Positions 1-8,704 are shown, counted from the stretch's first letter. The stretch: 64,000 nt of DNA from an uncultured Bacteroidaceae bacterium (GCA_934293005.1 CAKQYA010000005.1:1-64000), one strand, 5' to 3'. The notes: a model not told the origin generated them from the sequence alone. Program-made: numbers and translations.

Positions 1-109
1 TAATATACTTTGCCAAGTATCCTAATATACTTTGCCAAGTATCCTAATATACTTTGCCAAGTATCCTAATATACTTTTCAAGTATCCTAATATACTTTAC
101 AAAGTATCC
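1..109. repeat. 22-bp tandem palindromic array (family B), cut by window edge
   Basis: Five consecutive units start at 1, 23, 45, 67 and 88. The first three are identical, the fourth has lost one base, and the fifth carries substitutions. Each unit holds the dyad ATACTT-TGCC-AAGTAT or a close variant. The array ends at 109 and is followed by TTACCCTATTTTTTGACG, which read in reverse matches the flank of the related palindromes near 21.2 kb and 46.1 kb. The true number of units is unknown because the window begins inside the array. There are no unique spacers, so it is not a CRISPR. The 22-bp period would place all dyads on about the same face of the helix. Confidence 0.9.
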
Positions 110-159
110 TTACCCTATTTTTTGACGAATAAATTGTTTTCCATGTCCTTTGTTATTAT

Positions 160-252
160 TTGCACATAGGACGGGAACGACTTTGGTCCAAACGGTGACA
201 AGAATAGAAAGGAATACCCCAGTTTTCTAATGACCCGATTTCGGTTTAAAAG
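160..252 (-). repeat. Short-form fold-back repeat (family A), reverse orientation
   Basis: The right part (about 225-250) reads TCTAATGACCCGATTTCGG, the same terminal motif that bounds the long repeats near 48.2 and 53.4 kb. The internal stretch 179-205 is an exact reverse complement of 21125-21151 (27 bases). As at 21 kb, it lies directly beside a family B palindromic array and in the same relative order and orientation. It falls between the array and the end of the P-type ATPase gene. Confidence 0.75.
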
Positions 253-306
253 TGATGCATTACAACAACTGCATTGTGCTTGTGGACCATTGTCATGCAA
301 CTTTTA

Positions 307-2343
307 TCAATGAGCTGATTTCTGCAAAGTCCTCATAGCATTCAACACAGCCAATACCGTCACTCCTACATCTGCAAACACAGCCATCCACATAGTGCTA
401 AGTCCTATTGTGGCCAATATGAGTATTGCCACTTTTGTGCCTATGGCAAACCATACATTCTGCCGAGCAATGCGGATGGTGCGTCGGGCAATCGCTATTG
501 CAGATGCAATCTTGCTTAGCTTGTCGTCCATCAAAGCAACATCTGCCGCCTCTATGGCAGCATCGCTTCCAAGTCCGCCCATGGCAATTCCGATGTCGGC
601 ACGTTTCAGCACGGGAGCGTCATTTATGCCATCGCCAACATATGCGAGGCTCTTGCCTTTACTTTTCTCGTTGAGAAGTTTCTCCAGGCATTCCACCTTG
701 TTGGCAGGGAACAATTCTGCATGCCATTCGTCTATGCCAAGTTTTTCAGCCACATTTTTTGCCACATCCTTCCTGTCGCCTGTGAGCATCACCGTTTTTG
801 ACACACCTATGCGCTTGAGCTGCCTGATGGCATCCGCACTGTCTTCTTTAATTTTATCGTTGATGACGATATGGCCAGCATAAGTGCCGTTTACGGCCAC
901 ATGGATTATTGTGCCATGTTTGGAACAGCCGTGCCACTTTGCGCCGACACTATCCATCAGTTTGGTGTTGCCTACACAAACATTTTGTCCTTCCACGTTA
1001 GCCTTGATGCCGTAGCCTGCAATTTCTTCCACGTCCTTCACCTTGCATCCGTCTGTAGCCGCATTGGGAAAGGCACTCCTCAGAGCGGCTCCGATAGGGT
1101 GGGTCGTGTAATGTTCCACATGAGCTGCCAAATGCAGCAGTTCGTTTTCGCTGAGATGGTCGGTATGAACAGCTTCGACTTCAAACTGTCCATGTGTGAG
1201 TGTGCCAGTCTTGTCAAAGACTACAGTGCTTATGTTGGCGAGCGTGTCCATATAGTTGCCCCCCTTAACAAGAATGCCGTTGCGTGAGGCTCCTCCTATG
1301 CCACCAAAGAATGTGAGCGGTATGCTTATGACAAGAGCGCAAGGGCATGACACCACAAGGAATATGAGCGCGCGGTTAAGCCATATGGGAAAATCCGACA
1401 TGTATCCGCCTGCAGCAAACAATGGAGGTACAACTGCTAAAGCAATGGCAGAGAACACCACTATCGGAGTGTATATGCGGGCAAACCGCGTAATGAATGA
1501 CTCGCTCTTTGATTTGTTCTCATTGGCGCTCTCCACCAATTTTATGATTCTTGATGCCGCACTGTCGCTAAAGCTGCGTGTGGTGCGCACGCGCAGCATG
1601 CCTGTCAAATTGATGCAGCCCGATGCCACTTCATCATTCATTCCAAGTTCTTTTGGCATGCTCTCGCCTGTGAGCGCAAGAGTGTTTAGCGCAGACGTTC
1701 CTTCTATGACCACTCCGTCGAGCGGCACTTTCTCTCCTGGTTTTATCACGATGATTTCGCCAATGCCAACTTGTTCTGGAGACATGCTTGTTATTTTGCC
1801 ATCATGCTCCACATATGCCACGTCTGGACGGATGTCCATGAGGTGTGAAATGCTATTGCGGCTTTTCCCTTCGGCATATCCCTCGAAAAGTTCACCCACC
1901 TGAAAGAATAGCATGACAAAAACGGCTTCAGGGAATTCATTAGCCGCTCCGGGGAAGAAACCAATGGACAATGCGCCTATGGTGGCTATGGACATGAGGA
2001 AATTCTCGTTGAACATGTTGCCGTGCGCCACTCCTGCAACTGCATCTTTAAGTGTGTCATGGCCTATAAGGATGTATGGCATGAGATATATCAGAAGCAA
2101 TTGCCATGTGTTGAGGTCTGTCACCCTCTCTATTGTCATTGCGGCAATGAGCAACACAGATGTTGCAGCAATGAGTGTGATTTTGTTTTTCAAATTGCCA
2201 TGATGGTGCTCGTGGCTGTGATGCTCTCCGTGTGCAGGATGCTTATGATGGCACTTAAGGCTGTGGCTATTCTCGTGATGATGTTTGCAAGAAACTTCAG
2301 CATTGCAGCACCCTTGTCCATTATCATTCTTTGAATTTTCCAT
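307..2343 (-). CDS. P1B-type heavy-metal exporting ATPase (Zn/Cd/Pb type)
   Basis: The 678-residue protein is an inner-membrane pump that would export soft divalent metals at the cost of ATP. It carries the family signatures in order: actuator TGES (225-228), the metal-site CPC in the transmembrane helix (333-335), the phosphorylation motif DKTGT (377-381), an HP motif in TTHPIGAA, and the hinge GDGINDAP. CPC together with overall similarity points to the ZntA/CadA group rather than the copper group. There is no N-terminal HMA domain with a CxxC. Instead residues 1-50 contain about 15 histidines and several cysteines, a plausible metal-binding tail. The ATG at 2343 is the first in frame. A -7 promoter element and a palindrome lie just upstream. 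The exact metal is inferred, not shown. Confidence 0.93.
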   Translation of the reverse strand: MENSKNDNGQGCCNAEVSCKHHHENSHSLKCHHKHPAHGEHHSHEHHHGNLKNKITLIAATSVLLIAAMTIERVTDLNTWQLLLIYLMPYILIGHDTLKDAVAGVAHGNMFNENFLMSIATIGALSIGFFPGAANEFPEAVFVMLFFQVGELFEGYAEGKSRNSISHLMDIRPDVAYVEHDGKITSMSPEQVGIGEIIVIKPGEKVPLDGVVIEGTSALNTLALTGESMPKELGMNDEVASGCINLTGMLRVRTTRSFSDSAASRIIKLVESANENKSKSESFITRFARIYTPIVVFSAIALAVVPPLFAAGGYMSDFPIWLNRALIFLVVSCPCALVISIPLTFFGGIGGASRNGILVKGGNYMDTLANISTVVFDKTGTLTHGQFEVEAVHTDHLSENELLHLAAHVEHYTTHPIGAALRSAFPNAATDGCKVKDVEEIAGYGIKANVEGQNVCVGNTKLMDSVGAKWHGCSKHGTIIHVAVNGTYAGHIVINDKIKEDSADAIRQLKRIGVSKTVMLTGDRKDVAKNVAEKLGIDEWHAELFPANKVECLEKLLNEKSKGKSLAYVGDGINDAPVLKRADIGIAMGGLGSDAAIEAADVALMDDKLSKIASAIAIARRTIRIARQNVWFAIGTKVAILILATIGLSTMWMAVFADVGVTVLAVLNAMRTLQKSAH

Positions 2344-2397
2344 AATAATATGTTGAACTATAAATATGATGATGTTTGATTATTTGTTTTTCGGGTA

Positions 2398-2432
2398 CAA
2401 ATGTACATAAAAATATTTGCAACTTGGTTGCA
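2398..2432 (-). promoter_or_regulatory. Promoter -7 element and palindromic operator candidate of the metal ATPase gene
   Basis: On the minus strand 2405-2398 reads TACATTTG, matching the Bacteroidota -7 consensus TAnnTTTG. Just upstream, 2418-2432 is the perfect dyad TGCAAC-TTG-GTTGCA. It lies between the -7 element and the usual -33 position. A metal-responsive repressor binding there would block transcription. No regulator gene is seen nearby, so the operator role is inference. Confidence 0.5.
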
Positions 2433-2441
2433 TTTTTGAAT

Positions 2442-3914
2442 TCACGATGTGAATGGCGGTGTCATGGCAAGCGACTCCTCATCTTCTTCCAAAGCTACCT
2501 CAGGTATGACGCGTGCTCCTTGTATCTGGCTCCATCCTCGCTGGCTCAGTCGCCAAAGGAAGGCAGAGCCTCGCCAGCAAAGTTCGATGCACATGGCTAT
2601 CCACACACCGTGCAGTCCCATGGTGGGAGCGAGCAGCAAAGAAAGAGAAATGCGCACAAACCATATGCTGCCAAGATTCATCAAACATGGCACCAGGGTC
2701 TTGCCAGAACCGACAAACACGCCGTATGCCACTATGCTGGCGGCAAACATTGGCTCGGCCCATGCTTCTATGCGCAGAATCTCCGTTCCCAACACGACTA
2801 CTTCCTTGTCGTTTGTGATGAGACTCATCATTTCAGGCGCAAAGACAGCCATCAGAACACCCATGATGGCCATGATAGCCATGCCCACGCTTACTGATAT
2901 CCATGCGAAGCTCCGCATGAGGTCTTTGCGTTTGGCTCCCATGCTCTGTCCAACCAGAGTGGTGGCGGCCTCAGATATGCCAAATCCTGGCATGTAGCAT
3001 AGACTCTCAATGTTGATGCCAAAAGTGTTGGCCGCTATTGCCACCTGTCCAAGCGGAGCTATTATGCCCGTTACGGCAATCTGCGCTCCGCATATCACAC
3101 AGCGCTCCAGACTGATAGGGAAGCCAATCCTTAAAGCTTTTGATAGCGTGTCGTGCCTTGGCATGTATCTTTCAACCCACCTTGTGCATGTTGATGTGGC
3201 TTTGTCGAGAGAGAACCGCAGCAGTCTGTCTTTCTTCACCAAAGCATAGAGCATCATAACCACCGTGATGGTATAGGCGAGAAATGTTCCATATGCCGCT
3301 CCTGCTGTGCCCATGTCGAGAATGAAAATGAAAATATAATTGAAAACGATGTCAAGCAAGCACATCATGGCATTGAGCAGACTTGGCGCTTTCACATTGC
3401 CGCTGCATCTAAGGCTTCCTGCTGCCAGCACATTCAGCTCAAGAACGGGAAGGGCCATGGCTACAATTGAGAAGTATTCTGATGCTCCTGCTTGTATGTC
3501 TCGGTCAGCCCCAAGCCACACAGGCAGCCATGGGGCTATGCATACGCCTATTACGGCAAGAACAGAACTGAATATCAGTCCTGATGTGATTCCTTGTCTC
3601 ACGATATTGCGTGCTGTGGCCAGGTCGTCAGCACCTACCCTGTGAGCCACTTGGACCGAGAAACCAGAAGCGAAGGCTGTGCACAGACCGCCGAAAAGCC
3701 ATATGGTGGTTGATACCAATCCTACCATGGCCGACTCTTTTGTGCCGAGGTGACCAAGCATGGCTGCATCTATAATCTGCATGGCAACGGAGGATATCTG
3801 CGCTATCATGGCTGGCAGGCTTAATAAGATTGTCAGTCTCAGTTTCTCGCCCAATGTCATGTTTCTTGCGCCTTTCCTCACAAGCGTCAGCAGTTCGTCT
3901 TTTGTTAAAGTCAT
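2442..3914 (-). CDS. MATE family multidrug/toxin efflux transporter
   Basis: The 490-residue membrane protein has the length and repeated two-bundle layout of MatE proteins, with about 12 hydrophobic segments. The N-terminal bundle begins near residue 25 (LRLTILLSLPAMIAQISS) and includes the typical DAAMLGHLG loop, and the second bundle begins around residue 255. Such proteins export cationic drugs or metabolites using a sodium or proton gradient; the substrate cannot be read from sequence. The gene has its own well-formed promoter at 3944-3975, so it is probably transcribed alone. It ends about 100 bases before the metal ATPase start but is separated from it by that gene's own promoter. Confidence 0.9.
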   Translation of the reverse strand: MTLTKDELLTLVRKGARNMTLGEKLRLTILLSLPAMIAQISSVAMQIIDAAMLGHLGTKESAMVGLVSTTIWLFGGLCTAFASGFSVQVAHRVGADDLATARNIVRQGITSGLIFSSVLAVIGVCIAPWLPVWLGADRDIQAGASEYFSIVAMALPVLELNVLAAGSLRCSGNVKAPSLLNAMMCLLDIVFNYIFIFILDMGTAGAAYGTFLAYTITVVMMLYALVKKDRLLRFSLDKATSTCTRWVERYMPRHDTLSKALRIGFPISLERCVICGAQIAVTGIIAPLGQVAIAANTFGINIESLCYMPGFGISEAATTLVGQSMGAKRKDLMRSFAWISVSVGMAIMAIMGVLMAVFAPEMMSLITNDKEVVVLGTEILRIEAWAEPMFAASIVAYGVFVGSGKTLVPCLMNLGSIWFVRISLSLLLAPTMGLHGVWIAMCIELCWRGSAFLWRLSQRGWSQIQGARVIPEVALEEDEESLAMTPPFTS

Positions 3915-3943
3915 TGTCTAATCGTCAATATGCTATTTGCTTG

Positions 3944-3975
3944 CAAAGGTACGCTCTTTGTTTGATATTCGCAAA
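3944..3975 (-). promoter_or_regulatory. Promoter of the MATE gene
   Basis: On the minus strand a -33 TTTG (3975-3972) is followed after exactly 20 bases by the -7 box TACCTTTG (3951-3944). This is the full Bacteroidota consensus. The start codon follows about 30 bases downstream. Confidence 0.75.
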
Positions 3976-4163
3976 TTATACCAAGCCATTTTCTGTGCTT
4001 GGTGGCATTCTGCGTGATGTCGTTATTCACATTGGTTGGAGAATGATTGCCACCAGGGAGAGTTTTTCTATGAATAGATTGTGGACGTGATTCTCGTTGT
4101 TTTGGCAGGCAAATAGAAAACCGTGGTGTGCATGGGTCAAGGACTATATTATATATAATGTAT

Positions 4164-4201
4164 AAGAGAGGCAAACAGGTTGGAATCTGTTTGCCTCTCT
4201 T
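4164..4201 (-). terminator. Terminator after the tlpA-type gene
   Basis: This is a perfect 15-bp stem (AAGAGAGGCAAACAG with its complement) with an 8-base loop. On the minus strand it is followed by an A/T-rich run. It lies between the thioredoxin lipoprotein gene and the MATE promoter, where the upstream unit should end. The rest of the 3915-4341 gap shows nothing else recognisable. Confidence 0.75.
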
Positions 4202-4341
4202 GCGTGTTTAAAGTAGGTGCTGACATTTGAAATAGTTTGTTCGCTTACTTAACATGTCAGTTTAAGAGCGTGAAGCGTATTTGCCAGTTTCTGTGAAACT
4301 AAAACCGTTCTAATGGTGTCAGGCATGCTGGCTGACATCTT

Positions 4342-5124
4342 TCATTTAAGAGCTTCCTCTACAGCCTTCTCCATGGCCTCGCCACGAAGGTTGCGCTTCA
4401 GAATAGTGCCGTCAGGACCGAAGAGGATGATCTGTGGTATGCCTGAGATGCCATAAGCGTCGCTGCCGGCTTTTTGTGCGTTAAGAATTTGTGGGTAAGG
4501 AATCTTCATGTCGCTGATGGCTTTCTCTGTGTCGGCAGGCTTGTCCCAAGTTGCTACGCCGAGCACTTCAAACTTGTCGCCTTTGTACTTCTCATATACT
4601 TTTATGAGGTTTGGAATCTCGTGGCGGCATGGTCCGCACCAGCTTGCCCAGAAGTCAACGAGAACATACTTGCCCTTGCCAACATAATCGGAGAGTTTTG
4701 TCACCTTGCCATTGTGCTCGGCTTCGAAATCCTTGAACATCTTGCCCTCTGCTGTAGCGAGTTCTGCGTTCCATCCCTTCTTTGCTTCTTTGATGCCTGC
4801 ATCGTTCTTGAGATATTCGTCAGAGTCTACAAACTTGATGAGGTCTTCGATAGGCATAAGTTGAGAGAGGATTGCTTGGACAACATATGTTCCTGCCTCA
4901 TTCTTGTTTTCCTTTACAAAGTCGAGCGACATCTGCTTTAAAATCTTTTCTGATTCCTCATTGTCAGGCAGAGCCCCTATCTTCTCGTAGAAAGGCTTGA
5001 GTTTGGCTTCCACTTGCTCTTGTGTGAGCGGTTGTGTTTGCTTTGAGTCCTGCGCGCAGCTTGATGCTGTGATCATTGTGGCTGCAGCGAGCATGAATAG
5101 AAACTTTTTCATAATTTTTTTCAT
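4342..5124 (-). CDS. TlpA-type thioredoxin-fold lipoprotein
   Basis: The 260-residue protein has a lipoprotein signal peptide ending in TASSC (lipid-bearing Cys23). A helical N-terminal region of about 110 residues follows, then a TlpA/AhpC-like thioredoxin domain from about residue 130. The redox motif is WCGPC with Cys163 and Cys166, and a cis-proline loop (SGIPQ) lies near the C-terminus. It would act on the periplasmic side of a membrane as a disulfide reductase or isomerase; the partner is unknown. The start lies 30 bases after the stop of the S9 peptidase gene on the same strand, so they probably share a transcript. A second in-frame ATG at 5112 would shorten only the signal peptide. 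Confidence 0.92.
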   Translation of the reverse strand: MKKIMKKFLFMLAAATMITASSCAQDSKQTQPLTQEQVEAKLKPFYEKIGALPDNEESEKILKQMSLDFVKENKNEAGTYVVQAILSQLMPIEDLIKFVDSDEYLKNDAGIKEAKKGWNAELATAEGKMFKDFEAEHNGKVTKLSDYVGKGKYVLVDFWASWCGPCRHEIPNLIKVYEKYKGDKFEVLGVATWDKPADTEKAISDMKIPYPQILNAQKAGSDAYGISGIPQIILFGPDGTILKRNLRGEAMEKAVEEALK

Positions 5125-5154
5125 TTTGTTTTATGTTAGTATTTAATGATGATT

Positions 5155-7380
5155 TTATTTTCTGCCAGCTTCCAGATTCTTCAGCCAGAAGTCGGCCATG
5201 GTCTTGTATAGATGCCATGTTGTGCCTTCACGCTCGCTGATGCTATGGGTGCGCATAGGGTAGGATATCTGATAGAAGATCTTTCCAGCCTTGATGAGTT
5301 GGTTGGTCAGCATCTCGCAGCTTTGGTAATGAACGTTGTCATCGCCTGTTCCATGTATGAGCAGCAGATTTCCCTTGAGACCGTCCACGTAACTGATGGG
5401 AGAACCTTTGCGGTAGCCTTCAGGGTTGTTTTGTGGAGTGTTCATGTATCTTTCTTGATACACAGTGTCGTAAAGACGCTGGTCTGACACGAAAGCTATG
5501 GCTATGCCAGTCTTGAACACGTCAGGGTATCGGAACATGCAGTTCAATGTTTGGCTGCCGCCTCCGCTCCATCCTGTGATGCCAATGCGCTCAGTGTCGA
5601 TGAATGGGAATTGCCTTGCCATGTCCATGATGCCTTGCGCTTGGTCTTGGCAGGCGAATGTGCCCACCTCGCCATATATGCATTTGCGCCATTCTCTGCC
5701 TCGTGGAGCCGCAGCCCCCCTGTTTTCTATGCTGACAATGATGTAGCCGAGTTGGGCGAGGTATTGATGCCACATGCTGTTTGTCCAGACATCTTGCACG
5801 GTAGCGTTGGCAGGCTCGCCATAAACATCTACTATTACAGGATATTTTTTTGATGCATCAAAGTTGGCTGGTTTGAGCATCCAGGCATCGAGCATGAGGT
5901 TGCCTGATTTGACTTTGACAAATTCCTTCGTGTTAAGTCCGAGATTGTCCCATTCTTTCTGATTGGCAGCATTGTCTACTATGGTGCGGACATGCTTGCC
6001 TGTGGCCATGTCTTGCATTTCAACCTTAGGCATGGTCTTGGCGTTGCTGAAACTGTGTATGGCCCATGAACATGTGGGCGACATGTCGTAAGTGTGCTGC
6101 CCCTCCATGCCAGCCTCGCTTATGCGCTCGCATCTGCCGTTGCCGAAAATCTTGGCACGGTAGAGATATCGTTGTGTGGCGTTGTCGGGCGATGCCATGA
6201 AATAGACATATCCTGTCTTCTCGTTCATTCCTGTGATGCTTATCACGTCAAAGTTGCCTTTTGTGATGGCTATGGCTTTTTTGCCATCGGCCGACACGCG
6301 GTAAAGATGCCTCCATCCGTCGCGCTCGCTTGTCCAAGTGAAGAATTTGTTGCTATGCAACCATTTCACGTTGTCGTTGGTTTCGACCCATGCTGCATCT
6401 TTATCTTCAAAGATCTGCTTGAGGTCATTCTGTCCAATAGTGGCTGTCCACACTTTGTTGGTGTTCTGCTCGCGGTTCATCTGCTGGATAAACAGGGTGT
6501 TTGTGCCAGGTATGAAATCCATGCGAGGCAGATAGTTGTTGCGTGCGTCGCCAGGAAGTGGAAGCCATGTGGTCTTTCCTCCTTCTGCGCTCACGTAGCC
6601 AATCTTCACGCTGCTGTTTGTCGTTCCTGCTTTCGGATAAGGGAAATGCTGCACAGAAGGGTAGATGCTGTCGATGTTGTTGATTATGTCAAACCATCCT
6701 GTGCCGCTTGTGTTGCTCTGCCAATAAGCAATGTGCTTACTGTCGCCGCTCCAACGGAAACCGTCACGGCAATTGAATTCTTCCTCATACACCCAATCGA
6801 ATGTGCCGTTGACTATGGTGTCGCATCCGTTTTCTGTGACCGCTGTGCGTGTTCCTGAACTTAGGTCTTCCACATATATGTTGTTTTTGCTGACATAAGC
6901 TATTTTGCTGGCGTCAGGCGAGAATTTGGCAAACATGAGGCTGCTTGCAGGCTGTCCTTTGCCTATCTGTTGTAGCGTGCCGTCTTTTAAGTTGAGCACC
7001 CAATAGTCGCCACGAGTGTTGTAACGCCACACCTTGCGGCTGTTGGTGAAGATAAGGACCTTCTGCTTGTTGTCGCTGAATGACCATGATTCTACGTTGA
7101 CCCAATGGCTCTTGCCTTTGTCAGTCATGAACATGTCGGATGGAATGAGAATCTTTCTGCTTCCATCTTTAGCCGAATATGTCACAATCTCGGGCGCGCC
7201 ATTGGCTGTGCGCTCTATCTGAGCATAGTGTTCGCCATCGTCCATCCATCTCACTCCATGTGCGTAGAGTGCGTGTGCTCCATTCAATGCCCTGCTGAGC
7301 GACAGGGCATTTTGAGTTTGGGCGGACATGTTGCTGAATGACATAATGCATAATATGATGGACAATGATGTTTTCTTCAT
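5155..7380 (-). CDS. Dipeptidyl peptidase IV-type S9 serine peptidase
   Basis: The 741-residue secreted protein has an N-terminal signal peptide (cleavage likely after residue 20), an eight-bladed beta-propeller of about 450 residues and a C-terminal alpha/beta-hydrolase domain. DPP-IV hallmarks are present: the double-glutamate motif DWVYEEEF (195-202) that binds the substrate amino terminus, the oxyanion tyrosine in DVYGEP (Tyr520), nucleophile Ser605 in GWSGGG, Asp680/681 in GTGDDNVH and catalytic His712 in RTHSIS. It would cleave X-Pro or X-Ala dipeptides from peptides in the periplasm. The gene starts 14 bases after a DUF4250 gene and runs into the thioredoxin lipoprotein gene, forming a three-gene unit. 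Confidence 0.95.
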   Translation of the reverse strand: MKKTSLSIILCIMSFSNMSAQTQNALSLSRALNGAHALYAHGVRWMDDGEHYAQIERTANGAPEIVTYSAKDGSRKILIPSDMFMTDKGKSHWVNVESWSFSDNKQKVLIFTNSRKVWRYNTRGDYWVLNLKDGTLQQIGKGQPASSLMFAKFSPDASKIAYVSKNNIYVEDLSSGTRTAVTENGCDTIVNGTFDWVYEEEFNCRDGFRWSGDSKHIAYWQSNTSGTGWFDIINNIDSIYPSVQHFPYPKAGTTNSSVKIGYVSAEGGKTTWLPLPGDARNNYLPRMDFIPGTNTLFIQQMNREQNTNKVWTATIGQNDLKQIFEDKDAAWVETNDNVKWLHSNKFFTWTSERDGWRHLYRVSADGKKAIAITKGNFDVISITGMNEKTGYVYFMASPDNATQRYLYRAKIFGNGRCERISEAGMEGQHTYDMSPTCSWAIHSFSNAKTMPKVEMQDMATGKHVRTIVDNAANQKEWDNLGLNTKEFVKVKSGNLMLDAWMLKPANFDASKKYPVIVDVYGEPANATVQDVWTNSMWHQYLAQLGYIIVSIENRGAAAPRGREWRKCIYGEVGTFACQDQAQGIMDMARQFPFIDTERIGITGWSGGGSQTLNCMFRYPDVFKTGIAIAFVSDQRLYDTVYQERYMNTPQNNPEGYRKGSPISYVDGLKGNLLLIHGTGDDNVHYQSCEMLTNQLIKAGKIFYQISYPMRTHSISEREGTTWHLYKTMADFWLKNLEAGRK

Positions 7381-7394
7381 GATGTCCTGTGATT

Positions 7395-7583
7395 TTATGC
7401 TGATTTGAATTGCTTGTGCGCTTCGTCGTATGAATAACCTTGCGCTTTAAGCACTTTTTTCACTTCGTTAATGTCGCGTCCGAAACTGTTGCATATATCT
7501 GCGAGCGAGTCGTATTCCCCATCGCGAAGAAGCATGTTGATGCTGCTCAGCAGCATGAAGGGGTCTTGAGGCAAATAATCCAT
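7395..7583 (-). CDS. DUF4250 small protein
   Basis: A 62-residue cytoplasmic-looking protein. The opening LPQDPFMLLSSINMLLRDG and the downstream segment resembling a small helix-turn-helix (SLADICNSFGRDINEVKKVL) are characteristic of the DUF4250 family. Its function is unknown; the helical layout would suit a small DNA- or protein-binding module. It is the first gene of the unit with the S9 peptidase, 14 bases upstream of that start. The ATG follows an A/T-rich leader typical for this phylum. Confidence 0.8.
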   Translation of the reverse strand: MDYLPQDPFMLLSSINMLLRDGEYDSLADICNSFGRDINEVKKVLKAQGYSYDEAHKQFKSA

Positions 7584-7783
7584 GTGTTTGTTCTTTTTTA
7601 TTTAATGTTTAGTGGTTTCAATACCATCTGGTCTGCATTCTCCGACCAAATATTTATGCGAAGATAGAAAGAAATAATGAGGGGAGCAAGCTTTTAACAC
7701 AAAAAAACATGCATTGAGCTACGATGTTCCCTATATGAAGAAAATGTGATTGTGCTAAAGTGGATGCGCCGCAAATATATGAT

Positions 7784-7975
7784 TTTAATCCACATTGGGC
7801 ATCAAGTCGAAAATAGGTAGTGCATTGTTTGTTCTTTTCAACCTTGTCATTGCGAGTTTTGACATTTTGTTTCCGTAGTCATATTGTTTGGCTCGCTATT
7901 CATTAAATGCATACGTTGCAAACTGCTTGAAGAGCTAATGGCAAGGAAAGGTATATAATGACTGATTAGGTTTTG
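7784..7975 (+). repeat. Degenerate long fold-back repeat (family A)
   Basis: The left end TTTAATCCACATTGGGCATC and right end TAATGACTGATTAGGTTTT align with the terminal repeats of the 48.2-kb copy. Inside, TTCTTTTCAACCTTGTCA matches the conserved TTCTTTTCAACTCTTGTCA. The remainder is decayed. It occupies part of the 624-base gap 7584-8207, which otherwise contains A/T-rich sequence and the promoter at 8111. Confidence 0.6.
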
Positions 7976-8110
7976 TTTCGCTATGTTTTGCAAGATGTCA
8001 ATACCAGTATTATAATAAAAAATATTAAATAGTTAAGGTGTATTGCAAAAAAAATATTAATGGTTTAAAAATAGTTTATTGTTTTTAATGTGTGCAAATA
8101 TTAAATGCAG

Positions 8111-8118
8111 TATATTTG
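8111..8118 (+). promoter_or_regulatory. -7 promoter element of the NVEALA/propeller unit
   Basis: TATATTTG matches TAnnTTTG. It leaves a leader of about 85 bases before the first ATG at 8208. No clear -33 TTTG is seen at the expected spacing. Confidence 0.45.
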
Positions 8119-8207
8119 TGTCCGCAATATTACTGTCTTCTATATATATTAGACATTCATGTAGAGTTGTGATGTATATTTGTTCACTTATAATATATAT
8201 TTAACTA

Positions 8208-8663
8208 ATGAAAAGAAAAATGAGAAATGTAAAACATGCCTTTATTATTGTGTCGGTAGTGGCTGTAGGAACCTTTAGTGCCTATCATACTCATGGGCAA
8301 ATTCAATCAGGTGCTGAATTGCTCTTAACTAACAATGTTGAAGCTTTAAGTAAGTCGGAAAACTCGAATAATTCAAACTTGAAATATTCTTGATCGTTGA
8401 AACGAGAAATGATTGAGGTAGAGACTTGTTCTGGATGTGGAATTGATTTGGGATACCAAAGTCATGGTCTATTGTCTGGCATAAGTTGTGCGTTTTCCTC
8501 TACTATCAAAAGGAAAATACCTGGACATTATTATGATTGTGATGGGGGTGACAGGCAAACACAAGCAGAATGCTATGCTATAATGACAATTTGCACACAT
8601 CATGCATATCCTGATGAATGCAACAAAAGGAACGACTGGAAATGCAGTGGCTTGAATAAATAA
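8208..8663 (+). pseudogene. NVEALA-family secreted peptide gene, interrupted by an in-frame TGA
   Basis: The first 61 codons encode a signal-like hydrophobic segment (HAFIIVSVVAVGTFSAYH) followed by the family tag LLTNNVEALSKSEN. NVEALA peptides are small secreted Bacteroidota proteins of unknown function. The frame then meets a TGA at 8391-8393. The same frame continues without another stop to 8663, giving 88 more codons with eight cysteines, including CSGCG near its beginning. The codons after the TGA continue in the style of an NVEALA tail, so the simplest reading is one gene of about 151 codons with a nonsense mutation. The downstream half could alternatively be translated from an ATG at 8409. 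Readthrough is not excluded. It is followed by a propeller lipoprotein gene, a common neighbour of NVEALA genes. Confidence 0.65.
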
Positions 8664-8704
8664 GATAAGTCGTGAAAGATTATTTAAAAGGTATAGACTC
8701 TAAA

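Noticed and set aside
1..109. CRISPR-like array
   Set aside because: Units are contiguous with no unique spacers, each unit is itself palindromic, and no cas genes are present.
115..300. 61-codon minus-strand frame
   Set aside because: It lies across the short fold-back repeat, has no plausible start context, and resembles no protein family.
395..883. 162-codon plus-strand frame antisense to the metal ATPase
   Set aside because: It is a shadow of a strongly conserved gene on the other strand, with low-complexity Ser/Ala content.
6094..6858. 254-codon plus-strand frame antisense to the DPP-IV gene
   Set aside because: It is an antisense shadow; the opposite strand encodes an intact, motif-complete enzyme.
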